NCBI RefSeq assembly: GCF_014642835.1
Contig: NZ_BMJA01000003.1
Location: 565,270 to 629,269, forward strand
DNA length: 64,000 bases
Reading direction: 5' to 3'
Source of the DNA: Dyella nitratireducens
GTDB lineage: Bacteria > Pseudomonadota > Gammaproteobacteria > Xanthomonadales > Rhodanobacteraceae
The notes under the pieces were generated by a model. That model ran no database searches and was not told the origin of the DNA. It saw only the letters and a program-made list of their open reading frames with translations. Both the position numbers and the translations under genes were made by a program. Below, piece by piece: positions 43,230-52,444 of this stretch; position 1 is the first letter of the stretch, and each line of letters starts with the position of its first letter.

Positions 43230-43524
43230 GGAAATCCGCACCACCAACGTGTTCGACACGTGGTTTGCCAAGCTTCGTGATCACAATGCAAAAGCACGCA
43301 TCCAGGTACGTATCAAACGCCTGGCGAGAGGCAATCCCGGCCAAACCCGCACGCTTACTGACGGTGTACAGGAAATGAAAATCGACTACGGCCCCGGCTA
43401 TCGGGTTTACTTCACCGAGCGCAAGGGTCTGATATTTGTGCTCCTGATCGGCGGCGATAAAACCACTCAGACCGAAGACATCAAACGAGCCATAGTCGTC
43501 GCCAAAGCACTGGAGGATGCATGA
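43219..43524 (+). CDS. RelE/HigB-family toxin
   Basis: The 101-aa product (ATG 43219; ATG 43228 also possible) resembles phage Gp49/HigB-like members of the RelE superfamily: FDTWFAKLRDHNAKARIQVR, KRLARGNPGQTRTL, QEMKIDYGPGYRVYFTERKG, FVLLIGGDKTTQTEDI. Such toxins cut mRNA at the ribosome. The antitoxin gene follows with an ATGA overlap. Toxin-first order is usual for this type. The pair lies between a DUF3313 lipoprotein and a TetR gene, with no other mobile-element trace. Confidence 0.9.
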   Translation: MKEMEIRTTNVFDTWFAKLRDHNAKARIQVRIKRLARGNPGQTRTLTDGVQEMKIDYGPGYRVYFTERKGLIFVLLIGGDKTTQTEDIKRAIVVAKALEDA

Positions 43525-43814
43525 AAAAAATCACTACCCGTCCATGGGATCCAGCCGAGCATCTCGACTCCGACGAAGCCATTACCGCTTATCTAAATGC
43601 AGTGCTGGAAGAAGCCGGTGATGACCCAGCTTTCGTTGCTAGCGCGCTTGGCGATATTGCCCGTGCTCGCGGCATGTCGCAGTTGGCCAAAGAAACAGGG
43701 CTGGCGCGTGAAGCGCTCTATCGAGCTTTGTCGCCCAATGGAAACCCTACCCTTGATACCGTGCTCAAAGTCATCCACGCGCTGGGTATCAAGCTTCACG
43801 CTACTGCCGTCTAG
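43521..43814 (+). CDS. HigA-like antitoxin with helix-turn-helix
   Basis: The 97-aa product has an N-terminal toxin-binding part (TRPWDPAEHLDSDEAI) and a C-terminal XRE-type helix-turn-helix (MSQLAKETGLAREALYRALS, NPTLDTVLKVIHALGIKL). Its start overlaps the toxin stop codon by four bases. It should neutralise the toxin and repress the operon through the inverted repeat at 43209-43229. Confidence 0.9.
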   Translation: MKKITTRPWDPAEHLDSDEAITAYLNAVLEEAGDDPAFVASALGDIARARGMSQLAKETGLAREALYRALSPNGNPTLDTVLKVIHALGIKLHATAV

Positions 43815-43849
43815 GGATGCCCTGTAGTTGCACCTTATGCTTCAGCTTT

Positions 43850-44473
43850 TCATGACTTGCCGGACTTTCGCCCTGCAGATGAACGCGCCGCACGAGGCTT
43901 GACTGAACGCTGCTTCGCATTCGCCATCGACGTCCACTTCTCATCATCCATCAACCGCCGAAACAAACGCTCCCGTTCCGCCTCGGAAAACGGACTCATC
44001 CCAAACATCGCCGAAAGCAGCAAACCCTGCCCCGCCATCCAGCGCAACAGCGCCAGTTCCGCATCATCCGCTTCGGCTTTGATGCGTTCGGCGTTACGTG
44101 CAGAAGTCTCTCGACTCAGCGCAAGCAACTCCGGCTCTTCCACCAGCGCGGCCACGATGGCATGCGCGATCGAATACGGCTGATGCGACACCTCACGCAA
44201 CCTGGCGATCTGCTCCGTCAAGGCGTTTTCTGCACCGCTCTTTGACGCACGCGCAGGGGGCGCATCGTCGAAATATCGAATCTGATGCTCCAGCAAGGCC
44301 TTCAATACATCGACCTTGGTCGGAAACTGATGCATCACCCCACCCTTGCTGAGCCCGCTTTCACGGGCGATCGCATCGAACGTGAGCTTGCCTGGACCAT
44401 CGCGAGCGATGATGGCGAGTGCCGCCTGGATGACGGCTTGGCGGGTGCGTTCGGAGCGTGAGGGATTGTCCAT
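43850..44473 (-). CDS. TetR family regulator
   Basis: The 207-aa product has an N-terminal TetR helix-turn-helix (TRQAVIQAALAIIARDGPG, LTFDAIARESGLSKGGVMHQ, FPTKVDVLKAL). A helical ligand domain of the TetR_C type and a Lys/Arg/Ser-rich tail (KPRAARSSAGRKSGKS) follow. No obvious target lies beside it: the next gene upstream is a peptidase whose 3' end faces it, and the antitoxin gene converges with it. Confidence 0.88.
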   Translation of the reverse strand: MDNPSRSERTRQAVIQAALAIIARDGPGKLTFDAIARESGLSKGGVMHQFPTKVDVLKALLEHQIRYFDDAPPARASKSGAENALTEQIARLREVSHQPYSIAHAIVAALVEEPELLALSRETSARNAERIKAEADDAELALLRWMAGQGLLLSAMFGMSPFSEAERERLFRRLMDDEKWTSMANAKQRSVKPRAARSSAGRKSGKS

Positions 44474-44531
44474 ACAGAAGCCGGTGAAGTGCTACAAAAA
44501 ATACCCGGCAACTATACATCGCCTTGCTAAA

Positions 44532-44657
44532 GCTCCCTCCCCTGCGTGGCAGGGGAGGGCTGGGGTGGGGTTGCATGGGCTTGCGGTATTGCTTGAGTTC
44601 ATCGCAAGGTTGCTTCACCCCACCCCAACCCTCCCCTACTACACGTAGGGGAGGGAG
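44532..44657. repeat. Family C repeat pair
   Basis: CTCCCTCCCCTGCGTGGCAG with GGGGAGGGCTGGGGTGGGGT forms the left side, and CACCCCACCCCAACCCTCCC with TACACGTAGGGGAGGGAG the right. The two sides are inverted, so a long hairpin is possible. It lies at the 3' end of the S53 gene. Other copies are near 54887 and 63852. Confidence 0.85.
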
Positions 44658-44689
44658 TCGATTCTCCGTATGTTGAAGTACGCCGCGTT

Positions 44690-46420
44690 TTACTTCGTAG
44701 CCACCAACGCCGAAATAAACGCCGGCCCGATCGGACTACCCCAACCCGTCACCAGATCGAACCCGGTAACAGCCTTGAAACCACCGTTGCTGCCACTGGT
44801 GATGTCGTGGAAATAGCTGTGATAGCTCGACCCCACGCCAAAGTTGTACAGCGCCGTGTTGAGGAAGCCGATATTGCCCACGCCCTGCGAGGCAGCCTGC
44901 TGGTTGGCCAGTGCAATGACGCCAGCCAGACGCGGCGCGGCGTAACTCGTGCCGCCCACGCCGGTTTCGAGCTGCCCATTGCTGTAGGTGGGATTGTCGA
45001 AATTGCCTTCCAGCGCGATGTCCGGATCGTTGCGATACGTGGTCGATCCCTTGTTGGTGCTGTTGATCACACCGCTCAATTGCTGGTAACTCGGAATCGC
45101 ATAGCCGGCTGACGACAGATAGCCGCCACTGCTGTCCGACCACGCGGTTTCCGATACCCACGAACCGCCTGGACCGCTGGTGGTGAGATCGGTCGCACCG
45201 ACATCGGTGATATACGGATCCAGCGAAGGCGCCGCCCAATTGCTGGTGGTGTACGAACCCGCATCGCCGCTCGCATTCACGAACGTCTGGCCTTGCGCCT
45301 GGAATTCCTTGTAGATGGAATCGTCACTGCTGCCGAAATCACCACCGCCCCAGGAGCTGGAAATAACCGACGCGGTGTTGTCGCTGGCCATCTGGTTGAG
45401 AATGTCGCCCGCGCTGCTGCCCTCATAGAACAGGATCTGCGTAAGGCCCGGCGCCATGCCGGCAAGATTGGCGATATCCAGAATCTGCTCGCCATCGCTG
45501 CACGAACTCGAACCCGTGCTGGGATTGGTGCACGCACCGTTGAAGCCGTTCACCAGCACGTTGTTCACCGTCACACCCGGATCGCTTGCACCCGTGGCGG
45601 AGTAATACCCGCTCAGGTCGCTGGTCTGGTAGCCGTCATACGAGAAGATGGCCGCCGTCTGCCCGGCACCGGTCAGCGAACCCGAACCGTAGTAAGCCGC
45701 GCGAATATCACTGGGCAGATAATTGCCGCTCGGACCGGAACCGCTGGCATGCGCAATGATGCCCTGCGCCGCGGCAGACACCGGACGATGGCGCATATGC
45801 GTAAACGGCCGCACGTAGTTGTCCAGGCCATTGATGTGCAACAGTTGCACGCCAAGCAGGTCGACCGTGGGCTCGCGATCCGGTGCATAGAACAAGCGGC
45901 TTTCGGTGGGATGCTGATACTGGTGCATCGTCACGTGCAAGGCGCGATTGATGTCGCTCACCCTGCCCTGCACGTCGACGATATGACGATTGGCCGTGGT
46001 GGCCGTCACCGTGAGGTGGTTGGTCTTGGCCCAGGCCACGACTTTGTCGTAATCGGCCTGGTTTGGTTCGAAGCGATCAGTAAACTCCTTCGAACTCAGG
46101 TAATGGTGATAGAGCGGACTGGCTGGATCGTAGAGCTGCTTGATCAGCGCATCCAGCTCGGTTTCGTTACGCAGCGGAAGCACCAGACCAAGCTTGAGTT
46201 GCTTGTCAGCATTCAGCGCTTGCGCGCCGACCGCCTGGCCGGCATGTACGGCCGCGGGTACATGATCATGCAGCAACAAGGAAAAAGCGCCGGCGGCGCT
46301 TGCATGACTGTTCTGTGTTCCTACCGCCAACGCGCCGGCAATCAGCAAAGCCGGCAAAGTCCGCTTGAAACGCGACAACTTGCTTACCGAGGGCAGCTTA
46401 GCAACAGAAGACAAATGCAT
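44690..46420 (-). CDS. S53 (sedolisin/kumamolisin) family peptidase 2, secreted
   Basis: The 576-aa product starts at ATG 46420 with GGGGAGATGG upstream and has an N-terminal signal or anchor (about 20-41). The activation domain (LVLPLRNETELDALIKQLYD, SPLYHHYLSSKEF) is clear. The active site reads E311-Q-I-L-D315, Asp386 in ASGDAG, and Ser492 in GGTSYAAP. A C-terminal calcium site (DITSGSNGGF.. GWGSP) completes the family features. It is an acid-type serine-carboxyl peptidase, closer to the classical kumamolisin layout than the other S53 protein in this window. Confidence 0.92.
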   Translation of the reverse strand: MHLSSVAKLPSVSKLSRFKRTLPALLIAGALAVGTQNSHASAAGAFSLLLHDHVPAAVHAGQAVGAQALNADKQLKLGLVLPLRNETELDALIKQLYDPASPLYHHYLSSKEFTDRFEPNQADYDKVVAWAKTNHLTVTATTANRHIVDVQGRVSDINRALHVTMHQYQHPTESRLFYAPDREPTVDLLGVQLLHINGLDNYVRPFTHMRHRPVSAAAQGIIAHASGSGPSGNYLPSDIRAAYYGSGSLTGAGQTAAIFSYDGYQTSDLSGYYSATGASDPGVTVNNVLVNGFNGACTNPSTGSSSCSDGEQILDIANLAGMAPGLTQILFYEGSSAGDILNQMASDNTASVISSSWGGGDFGSSDDSIYKEFQAQGQTFVNASGDAGSYTTSNWAAPSLDPYITDVGATDLTTSGPGGSWVSETAWSDSSGGYLSSAGYAIPSYQQLSGVINSTNKGSTTYRNDPDIALEGNFDNPTYSNGQLETGVGGTSYAAPRLAGVIALANQQAASQGVGNIGFLNTALYNFGVGSSYHSYFHDITSGSNGGFKAVTGFDLVTGWGSPIGPAFISALVATK

Positions 46421-46771
46421 GTTCCATCTCCCCAAAGCGCAGGCATCAGGCCTGGCTTGATCAGTGATTGGGCACAAACAGCTGCTGCATGCCATGCCTT
46501 ACCGGTGACGATGTGCTGTTCCGTGCCGTAAGGTTGATCCCCTGTATTTCGTTTCCGACAAGCTCCGCTTGCATGGCCTGGAGTTTTATACCGAACACAG
46601 GCGTGAAATTTGGATGATGGAAAGAAGCCAGTTGCGTGCGCCATGTCAAACAAACGGCGGCGATTTGCGCTACCGTAAGCAACGCGTAAGTGTTGTCGCG
46701 AATGTTGTTGCTGCATCCGTTGTTCGGTCGTCCGGTCCGCAACACCCTTTGCCAAGACGGTGCCTACAGCC
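46421..46771. other. Divergent intergenic region
   Basis: 351 nt between the S53 gene and the TPR-sulfotransferase gene. It must hold both promoters. No repeat of families A to C, no clear operator and no convincing small gene were seen. Confidence 0.45.
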
Positions 46772-48784
46772 ATGCCACAGAACGCAAACCCCAGCGCGAA
46801 TCAGGTCACGGAAAAGCGGGACATGGAGCTGCTCGTCGGCCTGGTCAGGCAACGGCAGCACGTGCAAGCCGAAGCCTTGGCACGCAAGCTGATCGATGCG
46901 GGCACCACGCAAGGTGGCGTGTGGCAGGCACTCGGTGCTGCACTGCATGCACAAAGCCGTTTTGCCGAAGCGGTGGAGGCGCAACGCACCGCCGTATCAC
47001 TCGCCCCATGGGACGCCGTCGGCCACTACGTACTGGGCGAAAGCCTGATGGCGATGCGACAAACGGGACCCGCCGCGGAAAGCTATCACTGCGCACGCAC
47101 CATCAAACCTGATTTCGCCGACGCGCATTTCAAATGCGGCAATGCGCTGGCAGTACAGAACCGGCTGGATGAAGCGATCGAGGCCTATCGCGGCGCACTG
47201 AACATTCGACCTGATTTCAGCGAAGCCCATGCCAATCTCGGCTTCACCCTGATGAGTGCGCATCGCTATGTCGAAGCCGAACAACCTCTGCGCAAAGCGC
47301 TGCAGGCCCATCCGGACAGTGCACCGATTCACAATGCCCTGGGTGTGGTGCTGTACGGACAAAGCCGCATGGCCGACGCGGCAGAAAGCTTTCGCCGCGT
47401 CATCGCGCTGCGGCCTGCCGATGCCGAGGCGCATGCCAATCTCGGCAATGCGCTACGCGAGCTTGGCTCGTTCGCCGAAGCGGAAGCCAGCTATCGCCAT
47501 TCGATAGCACTGAACAGCCAGTTCGCACGGGTGTATTTCGATCTCGGCGGATCACTCTATCTGCAGGAACGCTACGAGGAAGCCGAGCAGAACTACCGTC
47601 GCGCGCTGGCGTTGAAACCCGATTATGTGGAAGCCTGCAACAACCTCGGGCGCAGTATCCGCAGGCAAGGTCGGCTGGATGAGGCACGCGACTATTTCGA
47701 CGCCGCCCTGGCGATCGATCCGGAATCGGTCGAGGCGTATTGCAACCTTGCCTCCTTGCGCACGTTCACACCGGAACACCCCGAGCCGAAGCGGCTGGAA
47801 AAACTCACCCACAAGCTCCCTACCCTGTCGGAACACATGCGCATCCGCTACTGGTTCGCGCTGGGCAAGATGCGCGAGGACCTGGGCTACTACGACGAAG
47901 CGTTCGCCGCCTATACCCAGGGCAATCGCCTGAAATACGAACAGCTTTCGCCGAACGAAGCGGGCAAGATCGCGCTGATCGACAACGTACGCATGGTCTT
48001 CGATGAGCGCTTTTTCGCTAGCCGGCCGGTGCCGCCATCAACGGGCAGGTCACCCATTTTCATCGTCGGCATGCCGCGCTCGGGTACTTCGCTCATCGAG
48101 CAGATCCTGTCGACCCATCCGGATATTCATGGTGCTGGCGAACTGCCTGATCTGGAAAGCATCGTCTTTGCGCTAGCCACCGGGGCAGGCAAGCCCGTGG
48201 AGGCATTTGGGGAGGTCGCGTCACGCATGACAGCGGAAGAGCTGCTGCGCCTGGGCGAGACTTACACCGAACGCGTGTGGAAACTGGCCCCCGCTGCCGC
48301 GCGCATCACGGACAAGATGATGGCCAATTTTGCGTACATCGGCATGATTCGCCTGATGTTGCCCAACGCGAAAATCATTCATGCCATGCGCGATCCGATG
48401 GATTCGTGCTTCTCCTGCTACGCCACGCTGTTCTACAAGAACAACCTCGACTACACCTACGATCTGGGCGAGGTGGGGCGCTATTACGTGCGCTACATCG
48501 AACTCATGCAGCATTGGCAGCGCGTGCTGCCGGCGGGTTCCATTCTCGAACTGCGCTATGAAGACATGGTGGCCGATACCGAGGCTCAAGCGCGGCGTCT
48601 ACTGGATTATCTGGGCTTGCCGTGGGACGAGCGCTGTTTGAATTTTCATGAGAACCGGCGCGTGGTGAAAACGGCCAGTGCGGCGCAGGTCCGGCGGCCG
48701 GTGTACCGGTCATCGGTGGCGCGGTGGAAGCATTTTGAGGCGAATTTACAGCCGTTGCTGGAGATCGTGCGGAACTATCGCTAG
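46772..48784 (+). CDS. TPR-repeat sulfotransferase
   Basis: The 670-aa product (ATG 46772; a GTG at 46760 is possible) has about nine tetratricopeptide repeats in the first 350 residues (for example AHANLGFTLMSAHRYVEAEQ, AHANLGNALRELGSFAEAEA). A sulfotransferase domain follows, with the PAPS 5'-phosphosulfate loop GMPRSGTSLIEQIL (about 433-446) and a later segment AKIIHAMRDPMDSCFSCYAT. Such fusions transfer sulfate from PAPS, with the TPR part probably binding a protein or glycan partner. No signal peptide is present and no PAPS synthesis genes are nearby. The acceptor is unknown. Confidence 0.87.
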   Translation: MPQNANPSANQVTEKRDMELLVGLVRQRQHVQAEALARKLIDAGTTQGGVWQALGAALHAQSRFAEAVEAQRTAVSLAPWDAVGHYVLGESLMAMRQTGPAAESYHCARTIKPDFADAHFKCGNALAVQNRLDEAIEAYRGALNIRPDFSEAHANLGFTLMSAHRYVEAEQPLRKALQAHPDSAPIHNALGVVLYGQSRMADAAESFRRVIALRPADAEAHANLGNALRELGSFAEAEASYRHSIALNSQFARVYFDLGGSLYLQERYEEAEQNYRRALALKPDYVEACNNLGRSIRRQGRLDEARDYFDAALAIDPESVEAYCNLASLRTFTPEHPEPKRLEKLTHKLPTLSEHMRIRYWFALGKMREDLGYYDEAFAAYTQGNRLKYEQLSPNEAGKIALIDNVRMVFDERFFASRPVPPSTGRSPIFIVGMPRSGTSLIEQILSTHPDIHGAGELPDLESIVFALATGAGKPVEAFGEVASRMTAEELLRLGETYTERVWKLAPAAARITDKMMANFAYIGMIRLMLPNAKIIHAMRDPMDSCFSCYATLFYKNNLDYTYDLGEVGRYYVRYIELMQHWQRVLPAGSILELRYEDMVADTEAQARRLLDYLGLPWDERCLNFHENRRVVKTASAAQVRRPVYRSSVARWKHFEANLQPLLEIVRNYR

Positions 48785-48826
48785 CCCACCCCGTGAGCTG
48801 GCAGCAATGCTCCATCTCGCCTCACC

Positions 48827-49087
48827 GTCATTCCGGCGAAGGTCGACTGCTGTCCGGGTAAAGTGTTATTTGTTCTAGCGACATGGCTAAAAGGCTCGTC
48901 GTCCCGGCGAAAGCCGGGACCCAGCGACTTGCAGATCGTCAAAGACACTGGACCCCGGCGTTCGCCGGGGCGACGAATCGCTAGGTTGAATTTGCTGACA
49001 AAAATAGAGGTTTCGGTTGAGTTGTATATGCCTGTCTAGAGCGCGGTGAATTTTCCCCAGACGGCAATGGGCGAAGGCCGGAATGAC
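48827..49087. repeat. Composite repeat with diverged family A pair
   Basis: The outer arms are GTCATTCCGGCGAAGGTCGACTGCTGTCCGGG-type sequence (from 48827) and its inverse GGCAATGGGCGAAGGCCGGA..GAC (to 49087). The inner pair at 48898-48974 is a GC-shifted version of family A (GTCCCGGCGAAAGCCGGGAC and GGACCCCGGCGTTCGCCGGG). It lies between the sulfotransferase gene and the DUF1161 gene, which converge. Confidence 0.75.
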
Positions 49088-49136
49088 GCTGAGGCAATAA
49101 CGAGCTTTGCGGCAAGATATAAAATCTCCGACCCAC

Positions 49137-49164
49137 AAAAAAGGGCGCCATAGGCGCCCTTTTT
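49137..49164. terminator. Bidirectional rho-independent terminator
   Basis: AAAAAAGGGCGCC-ATA-GGCGCCCTTTTT gives a strong stem with T-tracts in both directions. It terminates the leftward DUF1161 gene, and could also stop rightward transcripts from the sulfotransferase gene. Confidence 0.9.
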
Positions 49165-49183
49165 AGACCATCGAGCGAAACGC

Positions 49184-49495
49184 TTACTTACCGCTCGACG
49201 AAGCCGCCGCCGGCGCCGAGCTATCTGCCGCCGGCTGCTTGGAAGCATCCGACGCATCGGCGCCCTTGCCAGCTTCGCCACGCGAATACACGATCACCTT
49301 GCTGCCACCATCGCACTGGCCGACCACCTTGCCGTCGCCAGCCTGGTCTTTCGCCACCACATCAAGTGTGTAGTTCGATACGTTATTGGCCTTGATCTTC
49401 GCATCGATACTGGACTTCACGTCATCGCACGATGCATGTGCAACGAACGATGCAGACAACAGCGCCAGCGCGATAAAGCTGAAGCGGATTTTCAT
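49184..49495 (-). CDS. DUF1161 family small exported protein
   Basis: The 103-aa product has a signal peptide (MKIRFSFIALALLSASFVAHA) and a DUF1161-type body (SCDDVKSSIDAKIKANNVSN, YTLDVVAKD, GKVVGQCDGGSKVIVY) with two conserved Cys. An Ala/Ser/Asp-rich tail of about 30 residues is extra and likely disordered. The periplasmic function of this family is not known. A perfect bidirectional terminator lies just downstream. Confidence 0.88.
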   Translation of the reverse strand: MKIRFSFIALALLSASFVAHASCDDVKSSIDAKIKANNVSNYTLDVVAKDQAGDGKVVGQCDGGSKVIVYSRGEAGKGADASDASKQPAADSSAPAAASSSGK

Positions 49496-49547
49496 GCAAA
49501 CCTCCTTGGTTGTAATGATGACGGAAGCCTAGGCTAGCAGCGGTGAG

Positions 49548-52019
49548 TTACCAAGTCACGGCCGCGCCGACACTTGCACCCAGATCGCCGCGCGTGTTGC
49601 CGCTCAGATTGAGCTTGTAGACCCAGCGCCCGGTTTCCGACACCGTCGACACACCTACCGCGACGCCCGCCTGCCCATGAAACGAACCGAACGCAACCGC
49701 CGCCGCGTTCTGGTTAGGCTGATATGCCTGCGGCAAACCCGCCATCGCCATGGCCGAAGCGACCCCGGCGTTGGCCCGCAACGATACGGTGTTGAGGCTT
49801 TGATTGATGTTCTGCAGCTTCTGATCCACATAACTCTTAGCCCAGCTTTCCGCCGTCTGGATACCTGCATTCACTTGGCCGACGTTGGCGGCATCCGTCG
49901 CCGCCGTACCGGCAGCGACATTGTGGATCTGCGCAGGCGAGCCACCTGCATCCAGCGTGACGTTGCCCTCATCGACGGTGCCATCGCCGTTGCGGTCGTA
50001 TTGCACGGAGCCCGCCTGCACGTTGTTGAGCTGGCTGACGCTCGCCACATCGGGGCTGGGCGTTCCTTGCGTGGAACCGGTGCCAGTGCCGGTGCTTGAG
50101 CTTGTGCTTGTACCCGCTGCGGTACTGCTACTTGTCGAAGACGATGTACTGCCATTGCCGTTTGCCGTACTGCTACTGCTGCCCGACGAGCTGCTGCCCG
50201 ACGCAAGATTATTGATGGCGGTGGTATTGGCGCTCGTTTGTTTCGCAACGTCGTCGACCGACGTGTTGATCTGGTCCAGCACGCTTTGCACCGAGCCGTA
50301 CGCCTTGCCGCCGTAGCTGAGGCTGGTGGTAAGCACGCCAGTGGAAGCGTTGTACACACTGCTGCCGCCCAGACCCGTTGCCATGCTGTTGCCAAGGTTG
50401 CTGATCAGGCTGCCCACGCTCGTCACCTGCCCGCCCAGGCTGCTTACCTGGTTGGACACGTTGGTGACGGCTTGATCGGTCGCATAAAGCTGCGAGCCGT
50501 TCACGGCGTCCGTGCTGGTGGCGTTGACCTGTCCTGCTGCCACGTTCGTCACCTGGCGCGGCGCCGCAAGCGTGCCGACACTGACGACACCATTCGGCGT
50601 GGCACCCGCATAGGTATATGCAATGCCATTGATCGTGTCACCCGCTGCCGGTACCGCGGCAGACGTCACCGTGGAACCCTGGCCAAGGGCCACATTCGAG
50701 CCACTCAAACCGGCGGCAATGCTTGCCCCTTGCCCCAGCACCGTCGCATTGGCGTTGCCGTTGTCGGTCGCTTCGTTGCCGATGACGGTGGAAGCCGCGC
50801 CGGTGGCCGTCGCGCCAAAACCGCCTGCCGTGGCATCCGCGCCCGAGGAAACCGGTTGCGTGGCGTTTACCGAGTTGTCGGAAACGAATGGGCCTGTCTT
50901 GCCATTCGTCAGATTGTCGATCGCCGTCGTGTTGTTGGCGATGTTGGTGGTGTTGGCGTTGACCTGCTGGTTCGTTGCATACAGTTCCGAGCCATTCACG
51001 GCATCCGTGCTCGTTGCACTGACGCGGCCAGCGGCTACGTTGGTGATGGTGCGCTCGCTGCCGGAGGCGCCTACGCTCACCGTGCTGGTCGGGTTCGTAC
51101 CGGCCACCGCATACGTGTTGCCGCCGACGATGACACTACTTGTGCCTGCCACGGTCGACGTCGTCGAGCCGGCACCCAATGCCACGTCGCCCGCATTGGC
51201 TGCCGCGGCCGCGCCATTGCCGATGGCTACGGCATTCGTCACCGACGCACTGGAAACCATACCGAGCGCCACGGCGCTATTGGCGGTGGCATTGGCGTTC
51301 GCGCCGATGGCAATCGACTTGGTGGCGGTCGAATGCGCCGTATCGCCCAAGGCGAGTGCCTTGGTACCGGTAGCCAGCGAATTCCCGCCAATAGCCGTCG
51401 AAGAACTGCCCGCGCTATTGGCACTTTGCCCGACTGCGATAGCGAAGCCGTTGGCCGGATTGCCGTCCGTGCTCAACGAGCCGCTCGCCGATGCGTTGGC
51501 ACCCAATGCAAGCGCGTTGCGTCCGCTGGCGTTGGCGTTGAAACCCACTGCCGTTGCGTAAATATTGCTGGCCGTGGCTGTATTGCCCACCGCCACGGCG
51601 CTGGTGCCACTGCTGATGCTGCTGTTGCCCAGTGCTACGGCGTCGGTTTGCGTTGCCGTTGCCTGGGAACCAAATGCCACTGCGCTGCTCGCCGACGCCG
51701 TCGCCGACGTGCCGATCGCGACGGCGTCACGCCCGGAGGCAATGACGCCGCCATTCCACGCATCACCGATGGCAACCGAACCCGCATTGTTGGCCTGCGC
51801 ACCCGAGCCGATCGCTACCGCCATGTTGATCGCCGAACCATCGCCCGTAGCGACAGCGCCGGAGCCAATGGCCACGTCGTAGCTATTCGTGGCTTTGGCA
51901 CCGGTGCCAACGGCAACATTATTCGTTGCCGCCATGCTTTGACTTGCAACGGCCAGCACGCTCACGGCGATGCTCAGTGCGTGCAAATAATGGCTCGTGG
52001 TAATGACCTGTTTTTTCAT
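49548..52019 (-). CDS. YadA-like trimeric autotransporter adhesin
   Basis: The 823-aa product starts at ATG 52019 (AGAGG seven bases upstream; ATG 52022 adjoins). After a signal region come many YadA head repeats (AVALGNSSISSGTSAVAVG, AIGANANATANSAVALG), two neck motifs (ITNVAAGRVSATSTDAVNGS, VTNVAAGQVNATSTDAVNGS), coiled-coil stalk parts and a Ser/Thr/Gly linker. A loop DRNGDGTVDEG (about 675-685) resembles an EF-hand calcium loop. The last 70 residues form the trimeric membrane anchor (GVASAMAMAGLPQAYQP.. GAAVTW). It should mediate adhesion or aggregation. Confidence 0.92.
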   Translation of the reverse strand: MKKQVITTSHYLHALSIAVSVLAVASQSMAATNNVAVGTGAKATNSYDVAIGSGAVATGDGSAINMAVAIGSGAQANNAGSVAIGDAWNGGVIASGRDAVAIGTSATASASSAVAFGSQATATQTDAVALGNSSISSGTSAVAVGNTATASNIYATAVGFNANASGRNALALGANASASGSLSTDGNPANGFAIAVGQSANSAGSSSTAIGGNSLATGTKALALGDTAHSTATKSIAIGANANATANSAVALGMVSSASVTNAVAIGNGAAAAANAGDVALGAGSTTSTVAGTSSVIVGGNTYAVAGTNPTSTVSVGASGSERTITNVAAGRVSATSTDAVNGSELYATNQQVNANTTNIANNTTAIDNLTNGKTGPFVSDNSVNATQPVSSGADATAGGFGATATGAASTVIGNEATDNGNANATVLGQGASIAAGLSGSNVALGQGSTVTSAAVPAAGDTINGIAYTYAGATPNGVVSVGTLAAPRQVTNVAAGQVNATSTDAVNGSQLYATDQAVTNVSNQVSSLGGQVTSVGSLISNLGNSMATGLGGSSVYNASTGVLTTSLSYGGKAYGSVQSVLDQINTSVDDVAKQTSANTTAINNLASGSSSSGSSSSTANGNGSTSSSTSSSTAAGTSTSSSTGTGTGSTQGTPSPDVASVSQLNNVQAGSVQYDRNGDGTVDEGNVTLDAGGSPAQIHNVAAGTAATDAANVGQVNAGIQTAESWAKSYVDQKLQNINQSLNTVSLRANAGVASAMAMAGLPQAYQPNQNAAAVAFGSFHGQAGVAVGVSTVSETGRWVYKLNLSGNTRGDLGASVGAAVTW

Positions 52020-52444
52020 CATGTGACCTCTTCAGGTTCACGCGTTAAATAAATGGCGCAGAAAATGCTGCAAAAAGTGCGTGCTTCCGGGAAAACGGCA
52101 GCACGATCCCGCGGGCTGATGCCGTACGCATCAACACCTGACCAATGGCATTCGTGTGCAGGGCGCCAACGGCGCCGTGGGCTTCATGCACCCAGCATGG
52201 ACTAGACGCTATCGTATGGAAGTGTGACGGGCGTCACCATGTGAACAGATGGCCCATTATCTGTCCGCACAGGACGAACAGCGAAAAAACCCCTAATTTT
52301 AAGGGAAAAACTGAATCACCGTGTCCCAATGCCACAGCCGGATGGCCTTCCAGGACAAGCGTCCATGAACTGTCGCCGCCTTGCTGCCGGCAAGTAACAT
52401 GCAAGCCTTTCGCACGCACACGGCGTGACATGACGGAGCTTTCC
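52020..52444. other. Divergent intergenic region
   Basis: 425 nt between the adhesin and the lyase-like gene. It contains an inverted repeat GTGACG-GG-CGTCAC (52224-52237) and AT-rich stretches near 52045-52070 and 52290-52310. No credible gene or repeat of families A to C. Confidence 0.45.

Noticed and set aside
50900..51900. Repeated short DNA units that might suggest a CRISPR or tandem array
   Set aside because: They are the coding repeats of YadA-type head motifs, in frame and varied at third positions.
50238..52052. A rightward open frame of 604 codons antisense to the trimeric adhesin
   Set aside because: It mirrors the repeated head motifs of the adhesin and is Arg/His-rich without family features.
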